NCBI GenBank assembly: GCA_963942565.1
Contig: OZ012690.1
Location: forward strand, 17,586,135-17,650,134
Origin: Maea johnstoni
Lineage: Eukaryota; Annelida; Polychaeta; Spionida; Magelonidae
DNA: 64,000 nucleotides
Direction: 5' to 3'
A program made the translations under genes and the position numbers. Of the stretch, positions 42,097 through 52,802 are shown piece after piece; position 1 is the stretch's first letter; each line of letters starts with the position of its first letter. The notes beneath the pieces were generated by a model. The model saw nothing but the letters and a program-made list of their open reading frames with translations, ran no database searches and had not been told where the DNA came from.

Positions 42097-43569
42097 TTAG
42101 ACATCAAGGTTTTCCTGCTTGACTACCACTTTGATAGGATTTTCCTCCAACTCATGTTTTATTGGTAGACACTGTCCCTTTTCCTGCTTAAATATCACTT
42201 TGATAGCATTTTCCTCCAACTCTTGTTTTATTGGGAGACACTGTCCCTTTTCCTGCTTGACTATCGCTTCGATAGGATTTTCCTCCAACTCTTGTTTTAT
42301 TGGGAGACACTGTCCCTTTTCCTGCTTGACTATCACTCTACTAGCATTTTCCTCCAACTCTTGTTTTATTGGGAGACACTGTCCATTAATGACAACCCAT
42401 TGCCTTGGTTCTGATAACTGTGGTTCTGTATTGTCAGTTGATGTCTTTTGATATGCTAACTGGTGCTGCTCTGGATGAGATGGTGCCCTACCAGTCGTAT
42501 TACACTCATCAAACTGTAAAGGCCCTTCTCCTGTGTGAGTCTGCATGTGTTTTATCAGACCAGAAGGTTGTTTAAATGCTGTGTCATATTCACGACACTG
42601 GAAGGGTCTTTCCCCACTCTTATGCTGTCCCAGATTAGAAGATTGATTGAATGCCTTGCCACATTCATTGCACTGGAAGGGTCTTTCTACTCTGTGTGTC
42701 CTGTTATGATTTTCCAGTATAAAAGAAGAAGTAAATGCCTTGTCACAATCATTGCACTGAAAGAGTCTTTCCCCACTGTGTATCCTCTTATGCGTTTTCA
42801 GAGATGAAGACCGAGTGAATGTCATGCCACATTCATTGCACTGGAAGGGTCTTTCCCCACTGTGTATCCTCTTATGCTGTGCCAAATTAGAAGATTGAGT
42901 GAATGCCTTGCCACATTCATTGCACTGGAAGGGTCTTTCCCCACTGTGTATCCTCTTATGCTTTACCAGACTTGAAGAACTTTTGAATACCTTGTCACAT
43001 TCACCACACTGGAAGGGTGTTTCCCCACTGTGTATCCTCTTATGCTGTGCCAAATTAGAAGATTGAGTGAATGTCTTGTCACATTCATCGCATTGGAAGG
43101 GTGTTTCCCCACTGTGTATACTCTTATGCTGTGCCAGATTAGTGGATTGAGTGAATGCCTTGCCACATTCATTGCACTGGAAGGGTCTTTCCCCACTGTG
43201 TGTTCTCTTATGCCTTCCCAGATTAGAAAAACGTGTGAATGCCTTGTCACATTCATTGCACTGGAAGGGTTTCTCCTCACTGTGTATCCTCTTATGTTGT
43301 ACCAGTTGAGAAGAATGTGAGAATGTCTTGTCACATTCATTGCACTGGAAGGGTCTTTCCCCACTGTGTATCCTCTTATGCTGTACCAGGTGAGAAGTCT
43401 GTGAAAATGTCCTGTCACATACATCACACTGGAAGGGTCTTTCACCACTGTGTATCCTCTTATGCTGCACCAGATTGGAAGAACTTGTGAAGTTCTTGTT
43501 ACATACAGTACAGTGATAAGAGCTTTCCTTTTCATGCCAATCTGCATGATCTACCTTATCTGAAGACAT
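42097..43569 (-). CDS. ZNF-G: chimeric C2H2 protein (ZNF-C fingers, ZNF-F tail)
   Basis: A 490-residue protein. Residues 1 to ~335 (MSSDKVDHADWHEKESSYHC and fingers 1-11) are almost identical to ZNF-C. The rest resembles ZNF-F. At the junction (about 42610-42620) the linker reads [13 protein letters not shown] instead of [16 protein letters not shown]: nine bases are lost in frame, removing the last His of finger 11. Finger 12 is degenerate (CREYDTAF). The degenerate FQFDECNT finger, the linker and four tail units follow (about eight SUMO-consensus sites, ending VKQENLDV). Ten fingers keep all ligands. The gene is probably the product of unequal recombination between ZNF-C-like and ZNF-F-like parents. 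Confidence 0.9.
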   Translation of the reverse strand: MSSDKVDHADWHEKESSYHCTVCNKNFTSSSNLVQHKRIHSGERPFQCDVCDRTFSQTSHLVQHKRIHSGERPFQCNECDKTFSHSSQLVQHKRIHSEEKPFQCNECDKAFTRFSNLGRHKRTHSGERPFQCNECGKAFTQSTNLAQHKSIHSGETPFQCDECDKTFTQSSNLAQHKRIHSGETPFQCGECDKVFKSSSSLVKHKRIHSGERPFQCNECGKAFTQSSNLAQHKRIHSGERPFQCNECGMTFTRSSSLKTHKRIHSGERLFQCNDCDKAFTSSFILENHNRTHRVERPFQCNECGKAFNQSSNLGQHKSGERPFQCREYDTAFKQPSGLIKHMQTHTGEGPLQFDECNTTGRAPSHPEQHQLAYQKTSTDNTEPQLSEPRQWVVINGQCLPIKQELEENASRVIVKQEKGQCLPIKQELEENPIEAIVKQEKGQCLPIKQELEENAIKVIFKQEKGQCLPIKHELEENPIKVVVKQENLDV

Positions 43570-44421
43570 GGTAAATAGCTGACCATGAAATGGATGAATA
43601 AATAAAAAATACTATATAAATTGTGAGTCATCAGTTTGCTTCTGATTACTTTTTCTCATAACTTTCCCTGCAAATATATCCAAGAGTTGTATTCAAAGTG
43701 AAGACACCAACTTCATGCCAACTTCATGTGGACCTTTCTGGATGATGCAGGTATGAATGGATAACTAACTTGAGAATTGTCCTTGTGATACTTGAAAACA
43801 ACTGTCCCAAAACTTTCACCATAGTTTCACAGAGTTGAGTCCATCACCTGATTTCTCTCACCAAGATGAAGAAATGAAGAACTTTTAACTTTGACCTTGA
43901 TTTATTTTGTCTTCATGGGGTGATGTTCAGTTCACACGCTTATGAATCTGAAAATACAGATAAAAAATATCAAAGCAAGGAAAACAAAGTACAAATTATG
44001 TCTGTCTTCATTGGGTGATGTTTAGTCGCACAATTGTTCTGTTTACCATTATGAATCTGAAAATTCAGATAAAAAAGTCAAAACAAGGAAAACGGAATAC
44101 AAATTTTACTTATACAGACATTTAGGTAAATCCTTTCATTCTATTTTCAATGTGATGTCATCTTTCGTTCCAACTCTCCATTATATTTCAGGAATGGAAA
44201 ATTAACTCTCCGATCTTGAATTTACTGGCCATCTAGGTCATTCTTGTTGCAATACAATATTTTTTCACAAAATTCTATGCACTGTGTAATCCTGCACACA
44301 TCTCTAGTTGGGATTGGCACCTTTATAATTTTCATGATACGATACAATATTGATATTTCCTTAATGATTTGATGCTGATACAAAATTGCCAGCTGGTCCA
44401 CTGAACAATAAATTAATTTCC

Positions 44422-44489
<68 letters not shown>

Positions 44490-45612
44490 TTCTTTATTTA
44501 AAGAGGGTAACTCAGTCCAATGGTAAGGATCTTCCCCGAGGCCCTCTTGGATATATATAGGTATATATAGAACATATGCTACCAAAAAAATGGACATGGA
44601 CATTATTCATACTCTCTGGTCTAGCAGTATTTCCGCTATTTTGATGTGGAAAGAGTAATGATTTTATAATTATGTTTTTTGCCCATTTCTCACATGAAAC
44701 TGGGAAAGGCTACTGGCGGAAACCAGTTTCTGACAGGATGGTAAAAACAGTTTCTGTCATGGTAAAAAACATCCCAGTGTGGAAATTGCCAACCCCTATA
44801 TGTACTAAAATCAACAAATCTAGCATTTGATTTTAATTGTTCTTCATTTCATCTCATCACTTTTAATGAGTCATACCTTCAGTAAAAAGAAAAACGCAAA
44901 AATTTCTGACATCACCAAATAAAGGTTTATTCATTAACAACAATTTATTAATTCCATTAAATAATATGCCCAGATGTTCAACGTATTTGTCCTAAGATTA
45001 ACTGGAAAGTCATGTCTTATTTCATAATAAAAGCAATTCTGTATAAGAAATCTAAATCTGCACAGTCTCTAAGCGCTCTTTTATTTAAATTGAGAACTGC
45101 TCATACCTATAACTACATGTGCTAAGAATATGGTAGCCTGGCCCTGTACGATGTTTAACCACTTTCGGAATACAGACCCCATCTAAACCTGTACTGACTA
45201 GTTCTCCCTGCACTAACCACAGAATAAATAAAACTACAGTTGAAGTGATTGGCCAAAACAAAGAACTAATATTATTGTGATCTGGGACTGGTCATTTAAT
45301 GCATTGGTGAAATGAATAAACAGAACAATAGCGAAAACACTGTAAAATAGAAACGGTGGTCCTATATAGGTCAGCTCAAGCACCTAGGTCAAAGAAAACT
45401 TATAGTTGAAACACCAAAACCTCAGGGATTAGATAACCATTGTTAGAAAGGGGACAAGAGTGCTAAACTAGATGTCTTATTTTTAGTTTGTCCCCAGCAC
45501 CACAGCTTTAATCAAAAAAGTAATCTAGTCACTTTAAGACAACAAGAAACATTGAAATAAAATCCTAGCCTTATAGAGCTAGGAGCTAGCCAATGAAGGA
45601 AAAATCCCTTTA
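43570..45612. repeat. Upstream region of ZNF-G, duplicate of 14438-16260
   Basis: It includes leader blocks (43680-43900), an uninterrupted (AAT)n tract at 44424-44489 and the TTTCTGCC repeat (44690-44800). Homology to 16260 ends near 45340. No gene is seen. Confidence 0.8.
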
Positions 45613-46129
45613 CAGGTGAACTTGGATACGCTAGACCACTGTATGACAGACTTTTGGCTATGACAGACGATATGCTTGGTCCCAGTCCCATGCATATCAA
45701 GTATGTGTATTGGACCATACATATGCCGGATTCTGTATGCCGGAACTTTGCTACGATGGACCAATATCACGGCACACACAATGCTCTTTACTATGTAATT
45801 AGCAATGTGTATGCCGGACAATTACGTTTTTAGCAGTCGGCTTATTCCCGCCGAGACTGACACATGTGCTGAGTTACGTTCGGCCAGACAGAACTCAGTT
45901 CGCATTGTCTGGTATTTCTCAACAGAAAAATACATGTATAATAAAAGTCCAGCCAGGCATATTCTTTTGCTGTTTTGACTTTTATATACATATATTGTGA
46001 GGTCCCCAATGCAATAACATACACACTTGCATATGACGTACTGAGTCCGTCATATGCATATGACGGATTATGCATATGACGGACCAATTTTCCTGGTCCC
46101 ACTGAGTCCGTCATATCCAAGTTCACCTG
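45613..46129. mobile_element. pogo/Tc1-like TA-target MITE (517 bp)
   Basis: Ends CAGGTGAACTTGGATA are mirrored at the right, with TA at 45611-45612 and 46130-46131. The empty site CCTTTACGATGATAG is seen at about 10065. Inside are many TGCATATGACGGA/TCCGTCATATGCA motifs. The end sequence resembles pogo/Tigger-type termini. A 175-bp relative lies at 61349-61523. Confidence 0.85.
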
Positions 46130-46131
46130 TA

Positions 46132-46482
46132 CTATGATAGATGGATTACCTTGTCTCTTATTATTTTCTCTGTCTCTTCACTTCCTGTCTTTATATTGCC
46201 GAATAATAAGAAAAAGGTGGTAGACTCAAGCAACAGACACAATATGAACGCCTTCTTGTCTATGTTTGTATAGATGAGCTGGCACGCACACACATAGCAA
46301 GCACAGAAGCTGCAGACAAGCTTGAGTCGGGCGGGTATTGGTCACTGATATTTGCTTCCACTCAAACTCATCACTTTAAATGATTCCCACCTCCAGGTGA
46401 CTAATTTAAGGTTACAAATGCAATGTTGTTTGTTGAGTAATATTTTTTAATTCACTTCAGCAATAAGTTATGTATTAAATCG
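46132..46482. repeat. 3' flank of ZNF-I
   Basis: It matches 10066-10411 (the 3' flank of the truncated relic) and, more loosely, 58790-59160 (the 3' flank of ZNF-J). No gene is seen. Confidence 0.75.
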
Positions 46483-47967
46483 TTAGACTTCAAGATTTTC
46501 CTGCTTAACAATCACTTCACTTGCCATTTCCTCCAAATCGTGTTCTATTGGGAGACACTGTCCCTTTTCCTGCTTGACTATCACTCTACTAGCATCTTCC
46601 TCCAACTCTTGTTTTATAGGGAGACACTCTCCCTTTTCCTGCTTAACTATCACTCTACTATAATTTTCCTCCAACTCTTGTTTTATAGGAAGACACTGTC
46701 CATTAACCACAACCCATTGCCTAGGTTCTGATAATTGTGGTTCTGTATTGTCAGTTGATGACTTTTGATGTGTTAACTGGTGCTGCTTCGGATGAGATGG
46801 TGCTCTACCAGTCTTATTACACTTATCAAACTTATAAGGTTTTTGACCTGTGTGAGTCCGCATGTGTGATACCAGACCAGAAGATTGTGCAAAAGCCTTG
46901 TCACAGTCACTGCACTGGAAGGGTCTTTCCAAACAGTGTATCCTCTTATGCCTTATCAGACCTGAAGAATATGCAAATGTCTTATCACATTCATCGCAGT
47001 GCAAGGGGCTTTCCCCACTGTGTATCCTCATATGGTTTTTCAGAATAGAAGAACGACTGAATGCCTTGTCACATTCATTGCACTTGAAGGGTCTTTCCCC
47101 ACTGTGAAACCTCTTATGCTGTATCAGAGTTGAAGAATCTTTAAATGCCTTGTCACATTCATTGCACTGGAAGGGTCTTTCCCCACTGTGTATCCTCTTA
47201 TGAGTTCTCAGAATAGAAGGATGAGTGAATGCCTTGTCACATTCATTGCACTGGAAGGGTCTTTCTCCACTGTGAATCCTCTTATGAGTTCTCAGATTAG
47301 AAGAACAAGCAAAAGTCTTGTCACATTCATTGCACTGGAACAATCTTTCACCACTGTGAATCATTTTATGTCTTGCCAGACCAGAAGCATATGTGAATGC
47401 CTTGTCACATTCATTACACTGGAAGGGTCTTTCCCCGCTGTGAAACCTCTTATGCTGTATCAGAGTTGATGAATATTTAAATGCCTTGTCACATTCATTG
47501 CACTGGAAGGGTCTTTCCCCACTGTGCATCCTCTTATGATTTCTCAGAAAAGAAGAATGAATGAAAGCTTTGTCGCATTCATCGCATTTGAAAGGTTTTT
47601 TCCCATTGTGTATCCTCTTATGATTTTCAAGATGAGAAGCACAAGTATAAGCCTTGTCACATTCATTGCACTGGAAGGGTCGTTCTCCACTGTGTAACCT
47701 TTTATGCCTTTCCAGACTAGACGGTTGAGTGAATGCCTTGCCACATTCATTGCACTGGAAGGGTCTTTCCCCACTGTGTGTTCTCTTATGGTTTTCTAGA
47801 TTAGCAGAACAAGTGAATGTCTTGTCACATTCATTGCACTGGAAGGGTCTTTCCCCAGTGTGTATCCTCTTATGCCTTGCCAGACCTGAATAATGTGCAA
47901 ATGCCTTGTCACATCCATCACACTGGAAAGGCTGTTCCCCACTCTGTATCCTCTTATGTTTTACCAT
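46483..47967 (-). CDS. ZNF-I: 13-finger C2H2 protein with three SUMO-site units, unusual start
   Basis: A 494-residue protein. The first in-frame ATG gives MVKHKRIQSGEQPFQC, which lies inside what is a finger end in relatives ([10 protein letters not shown]), so the usual MSSDK leader and first finger are missing. An in-frame TAA lies nine bases upstream of the ATG, and an acceptor-like CTGCCTTTTTAG is close by. Thirteen intact fingers follow. Two of them share KxSSTLIQHKRFH, suggesting internal block duplication. The degenerate finger (YKFDKCNK), the linker and three tail units (about five consensus sites, ending VKQENLEV) complete it. No conserved leader is seen upstream. Confidence 0.85.
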   Translation of the reverse strand: MVKHKRIQSGEQPFQCDGCDKAFAHYSGLARHKRIHTGERPFQCNECDKTFTCSANLENHKRTHSGERPFQCNECGKAFTQPSSLERHKRLHSGERPFQCNECDKAYTCASHLENHKRIHNGKKPFKCDECDKAFIHSSFLRNHKRMHSGERPFQCNECDKAFKYSSTLIQHKRFHSGERPFQCNECDKAFTYASGLARHKMIHSGERLFQCNECDKTFACSSNLRTHKRIHSGERPFQCNECDKAFTHPSILRTHKRIHSGERPFQCNECDKAFKDSSTLIQHKRFHSGERPFKCNECDKAFSRSSILKNHMRIHSGESPLHCDECDKTFAYSSGLIRHKRIHCLERPFQCSDCDKAFAQSSGLVSHMRTHTGQKPYKFDKCNKTGRAPSHPKQHQLTHQKSSTDNTEPQLSEPRQWVVVNGQCLPIKQELEENYSRVIVKQEKGECLPIKQELEEDASRVIVKQEKGQCLPIEHDLEEMASEVIVKQENLEV

Positions 47968-48279
47968 TTCAATTTATATCTAAAAAGGCAGAAAAAATAC
48001 AGAATATAGAGACACTCATGTAATTTTCCAACGGTAATTCCAATGGACAGTTATCTTATAGACAAGCAAGAGTTATCAAATCTTGAAACTTCAGTTTCCT
48101 CCCAAAATGTCCTTGCCATACACATAGCTTAAGCCATGTTCAGTGAATAAGAAATGCTATTTTATACTCAAACTAAATATATGTGTATCTGCAAGTATAT
48201 TTATCCTTATGGTAGTAATATGAAGGAATTATGGTCTCTCTTGAAATATTTGTACAGGTGTCTGACAAGTAACCTTTAA
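47968..48279. other. Region upstream of ZNF-I, nothing recognised
   Basis: Unlike the other genes, no conserved leader blocks are seen here. No coding sequence or repeat could be assigned. Confidence 0.4.
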
Positions 48280-49201
48280 CCCTGCTCTTGCTAACACCGG
48301 ATATATCCGGTGAACATATCTTGCCTATGTGACTAACACCGGATATATCCGGTCTTTGGGTACCCTTGCACTTAGCAAAATAAAAACTACATGGGTCGCT
48401 TTAAGGGGTATTGAATTATACTAGATATCAAGGTTTTACCTTTTACTATGTTTCTATTTCAGTTTGTGAAACACATTATTGAAACAGTAATATAAATTAT
48501 GAAATCCTTCTGATTTGGTGGGTAGACCCACAGTATACCTGGTCCCAGGGGATACTGTATAACGGGTATATTTCACGGGACTTTTATTTCCCGAAAATTA
48601 ATGATTTTGACTTTTTCCCGTTTTTAAATTTCCCGTCCTGCACATGGCTGCACTGATATTAAATTTCCCGAAAATGCTACTGAGCGTTTTTGCTTTTGAA
48701 TCTGGCAGTGCAGACGAATGTTGTGTGCACTGAACTTGCTGTGGTGTACGTGCAGAAAAACAAAGTCTGACCGGTTCGTGGGCAGGTTGAGAAACTTTGT
48801 GAGTACTGCAAACATGTATCACTGGTTAAAGGAGGCACAATGCCCAAACCTGCCCAGGCCATTATCACCATTATTTAACAATAAATGTTTTAATTTCTAT
48901 CGTTGTTTGTTGACTTTGGAGCATTAAAAAATCCACTATTCAGATTACATAGGGCGACATCTGCTGGGAAAGGGAATAACTTAAATATACGGCTTTACTA
49001 CTCAATCTGAATATGTGCATCGTCTGCCCCACCCAGCAAATACTACTCCCAGGCCCCACCATACCAACAAAAATGATTAAAGATAACGTTTTTATTGTTC
49101 CCGTCTCAAACCCATTCGGTAAATTCGGGAAGATTAAGCACACGTTAACATTACCCTTTATACAGTATGTTCTCCCATAAGGGGGTCTAGCAAGACAAGG
49201 G
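48280..49201. mobile_element. piggyBac-like TTAA element (922 bp)
   Basis: TTAA lies at 48276-48279 and 49202-49205. Imperfect inverted ends are CCCTGCTCTTGCTAACACC and CCCTTGTCTTGCTAGACCC. The left part contains the palindrome CACCGGATATATCCGGTG (48295-48312), partly repeated at 48338-48353. A TA element is nested inside. No transposase is seen. Confidence 0.6.
48555..49165. mobile_element. TA-target MITE nested in the piggyBac-like element
   Basis: Inverted ends CTGTATAACGGGTA and CTGTATAAAGGGTA, with TA at 48553-48554 and 49166-49167. The interior has repeated TTCCCG/CGGGAA motifs. 611 bp, non-coding. Confidence 0.65.
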
Positions 49202-49343
49202 TTAACCTAGAGACCACCATGAAGCTATCTGTGTTCCATACTAGCCTACTAGGACTGTGGCACATATGTAGTGGACTATCTGAAAAGACCCACAACAGAT
49301 CATTTAGGGGCAGTAGGGGTACACATTTTATATGAAAGCAGGA

Positions 49344-49510
49344 CAGGGTTGGCAGTATCTGTTAAGGGGCATTTTTTGGCATGGCGTAAACCATTTTCAC
49401 CATCCTGACAATAACAGGTTTCTGCCAGTTTCTGCTGCTTCTTCGGCAGACACAAGATTTAGCCTTTCCCAGTTTTGCGTAAAAAAACTGGCCGAAGATA
49501 AAATCAGTTC
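49344..49510. repeat. hAT-like TTTCTGCC repeat with visible left end
   Basis: It begins CAGGGTTGGCAGTATCTG and continues with the TTTCTGCC-rich sequence seen at 8620-8740 and its relatives. The right end is not clear. Confidence 0.45.
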
Positions 49511-51471
49511 TAGTTCATAAGGCCAAATATGTTTGGTTCCTATTACATCCTAAGAAAATATAGGTAGGGTAGGTAGGGATTTTTTTTATTTTTATCTTTA
49601 TTCTTTAACTTACACAATTCTCTGGAGTTGGATGGCTTCAATTAATGTTTGCACTGATGAATTTGTCTTTATATGCAGTAATTGGATTTTAGTTCATCCA
49701 GAATTTGATAAAAATGGTTGAAGATTTGATATTTTTGACGATGAGGCTTCCATTTGTGGCCCTACTGATTAAGTTAACCTGTCTCTGAATTTACTGTTAC
49801 TGTTTTTGTGTAGGAACAGTCCATTTTACTAGTAGGATAGGCTTAAAATCTTAAGGGTAGGAGACAAAAACTAGGAGGGTAATAGGAACCAAACATTTTT
49901 TTTTTTATGTCTAATTGCATTTCTTAAGAGAAGAGGGTTTCTCAGACCTCAAAGGCTCAGAATTAATTGATTTGAATTAACACGCCAAATTGCATGGACA
50001 ATGACATAGTGTAATTCATGGTATGAAACACACACAGTGGTGGCCAGGGATTATGGATGTTGTACATGTCCAAGTTTCAACAGGAGGTCTAAAATGTAAA
50101 CTAGAAAGTGATTGTTATAAAACCTTTCTAGTCATGTTTTCCAACTATTCGACATAAACTTGTCTGGCTCGATTTTAGTTGGGTATCAGGAAATTGTGTG
50201 TAAAAGAAGTGACTCATAAATATACAAGACTCGCTAAGCTTTTTATGAATTATGAGATAATATATTAAACATTGTTTATGGTGAGTGTCTGTCTGATGAT
50301 ATTTTTAAGTATATGAATGATTGTATTTAGTCCATTATAAGCCTTTGTAGCTGGCCAGATTTTTAACACTTGTGCATTGCATGTAATGAATGTCATCATC
50401 TGGATTGGACAATCAACTATTTATCAAAACACTAATCAAGTTGTTATCAGATGTTTTGGTAATCCAGATCAGTGCCAAATTATGTCTGCTCAAATTCATA
50501 ATTGCATTTCATGATATAAGTAGACTAAAAATGATTGACAAGGCCAGCATGAATGTTGTTCAGTTCATAATTGCGTTTCATGATAGGAAAGCTAGCATGG
50601 GTCTTTTCTTTCATCAATTGCAGCGCGGAGCTGTCCAGGTCATAAGTGAAGCATTGAACTTTGTAACTGTAAATACACGTGCCTCATAAACCATTCTAGT
50701 CATGTTTTCCTATTTGACAGCTGTGCTGTACCAGAAGTCGATCAACTTCTGGTAATCGACTTCTGGTACAGCTATTAACTGCACCATAACTTGAATATCT
50801 CCTTGGACAGCATTAAGCTGTAGCATATTAAGCTGTACCAGTAGTTGATTGACTATTGGGACAGCCTTTAGCTGTACCAAAACTCGAACAACTTCTGGTA
50901 TGTACAGCAATAGCTGTCCCAATCGACGATTGGTACGACCATTCATTTATGAGGGTCATGTACCAAAACTCGATCTGTACCAAAAGTTGTTTGTGAAAGT
51001 GTCAGTCAATTCAGTGAACTGTATCAAACATGGATGTTTAACAAATACATGTAGTGTGTATGCACATCACTGTGAAAAATGGCGAAAACATGGTGCTTTT
51101 TCATCGCTTCAACAACACTTTCAGTCATAGTTGACTGAAAAGAGTATGAATATCGGTAGATTTGCATAGAAGTTGAAGATATGAATGGTCAGAACAGACA
51201 TGGATAGTTTTTTGTTGGTAGACACTCTCAGATGTCTCAAAAACTTCTGCAGTAATTTTGCTGGTTCAATCTGTCATTTCTTAACACTGTCAGCATTCTG
51301 TCTACATATGCCAACAAGAACTTGAATGTCATTAAGAAACGTCCAAATAGCTAATTTAACATAGAAAATCAATATCAAGGCAAATGTAGAGTCAGATATT
51401 ACGGCTTAACTTATACAAAATCAGGTGTTTTGTTCTTGGTGCATTTATTAAATAGCAGCTTGGATGAAGAA
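49511..51471. other. Gene-free region with old repeats
   Basis: About 50218-50430 is a diverged half of the foldback element and its flank (compare 26201-26560). An unusual inverted-repeat cluster lies at 50727-50990. No supported gene is seen. Confidence 0.5.
50727..50990. repeat. Cluster of TGTACCAGAAGTCGAT motifs in both orientations
   Basis: A perfect 16-base inverted pair (50727-50742 and 50755-50770) surrounds a 12-base loop that itself carries another ACTTCTGGTA. Variants such as CTGTACCAAAACTCGA and CTGTACCAGTAGTTGA recur across the next 220 bases. Function unknown. Confidence 0.75.
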
Positions 51472-51735
51472 AAGAATTGATATGTAGCGAAAAACCAATA
51501 ACTATATGCGCTATAGTGAAGAGCTGGACTTGTGCCAGGAGTCACTGATCTGGCATCAGCGCAAGGTCACGTGGGAACAAGAACCAATCAGGGCTCTTGT
51601 ATCAATTACATTACAGAGAAACCGGTACCTGATCACCACCATCAGCTGGGCATGCTCTTAGTTGACACTGGTTGAGGCTAGCCTGTGCAGGTTGATCGGC
51701 TGGTTTCAAATCCACTTGTGTCTGGTCATCTAAGA
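51472..51735 (+). repeat. CCAAT/GCGC module, long form
   Basis: It starts near GGATGAAGAAAAGAATTG, carries ATATGCGCTATAGTGA, CACGTG and ACCAATCAGGGCTC, and ends GGTTTCAAATCCACTTGTG. It is not linked to a ZNF gene here. Confidence 0.65.
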
Positions 51736-52802
51736 TAGCAGGACATTTTTTTGTATTTTCACAAATATGCAAATTCCTGGTGCCTAACCCTTCCTAACCC
51801 TGACATGCTCAAACTGTATACAGTTAAAGATGATCTATTTTTGGAATCCCGATATGTTGTTCTTTCAAATGATATACTGTTTGTCAGCTGGTCAGTATTG
51901 GACATGATGTTCGACCCTAAGCCTGCTCGGGTGCGAGTTGGTGTGTGTGCGAGTTGACTTGATTTCTAGTTACCTACCCCACTGCCACTGGAGCATTTGC
52001 CCCACTGCCACTCTTCTTCTTTCTGGGTACTTGTCAAAACCAATTTACTGGGGGCGCCGGAATGAATGCTTTGCGAAATCCTCAATGTGATTAGTTCACC
52101 ACATTGAATCATTTAACCGGAAAAAGTCACTGTAAATGACTAAATGCGGTGAGACTTGCCCGGTTTTGAGAGTTGAGACTTGAAAGACGTCATCCTCATG
52201 TTTGCGGAAATCCTCGATGCGCATGCGCAAGCAGGCCCGAAGTCCAAGCTCTATGCCGATAGAGGTCGCCTTTGCTTGTAAGCCTGCTACATTAGAAATT
52301 AATTGAAAAACTTGGCAAAGATAGCATAACTGAGGAGTTTAATACCTTCTTAACGCTTTGTACGCAATAACGTCGATGACACAATATAAATGACTGATAA
52401 TGAAATGTACATGCAGAAACTATTTGACTCACCCTGTGCTTTTTGTGGTGACCCCACTTTTATTTTAGATTTCTATAGGGGATCTGTCATGATCCAAAAA
52501 ATAATGTAAAATAACTCTTCTTCTTCATATTTGAAATCCGATTAAGAAATGATAAGACCTGATATCAAAAAAAAAATGAAACATCTCCAAGAACGTTTTC
52601 AATCGTAGTAAAATCCAAGCTTTGTAGGATAAATATTGAATCAAGGTTGTCCTAATTATGAGAAGTATGGTGATTTCAGAAAGTTGTCTTAATTGAATTT
52701 TACAAGGCAAGGGTAAAATAGTAAATATATATTTATTATTATTATTATTTTTATATAAGTTTTTGATTGTAGTATTTTCTCATAATGTACTATACCTTTT
52801 AA
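51736..52802. other. No gene seen
   Basis: Short frames only. The segment 52100-52200 is loosely similar to 62835-62900 (CACTGTAAAT, then GAGTTTTGAGAG-like sequence), suggesting a diverged dispersed repeat. Confidence 0.35.
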
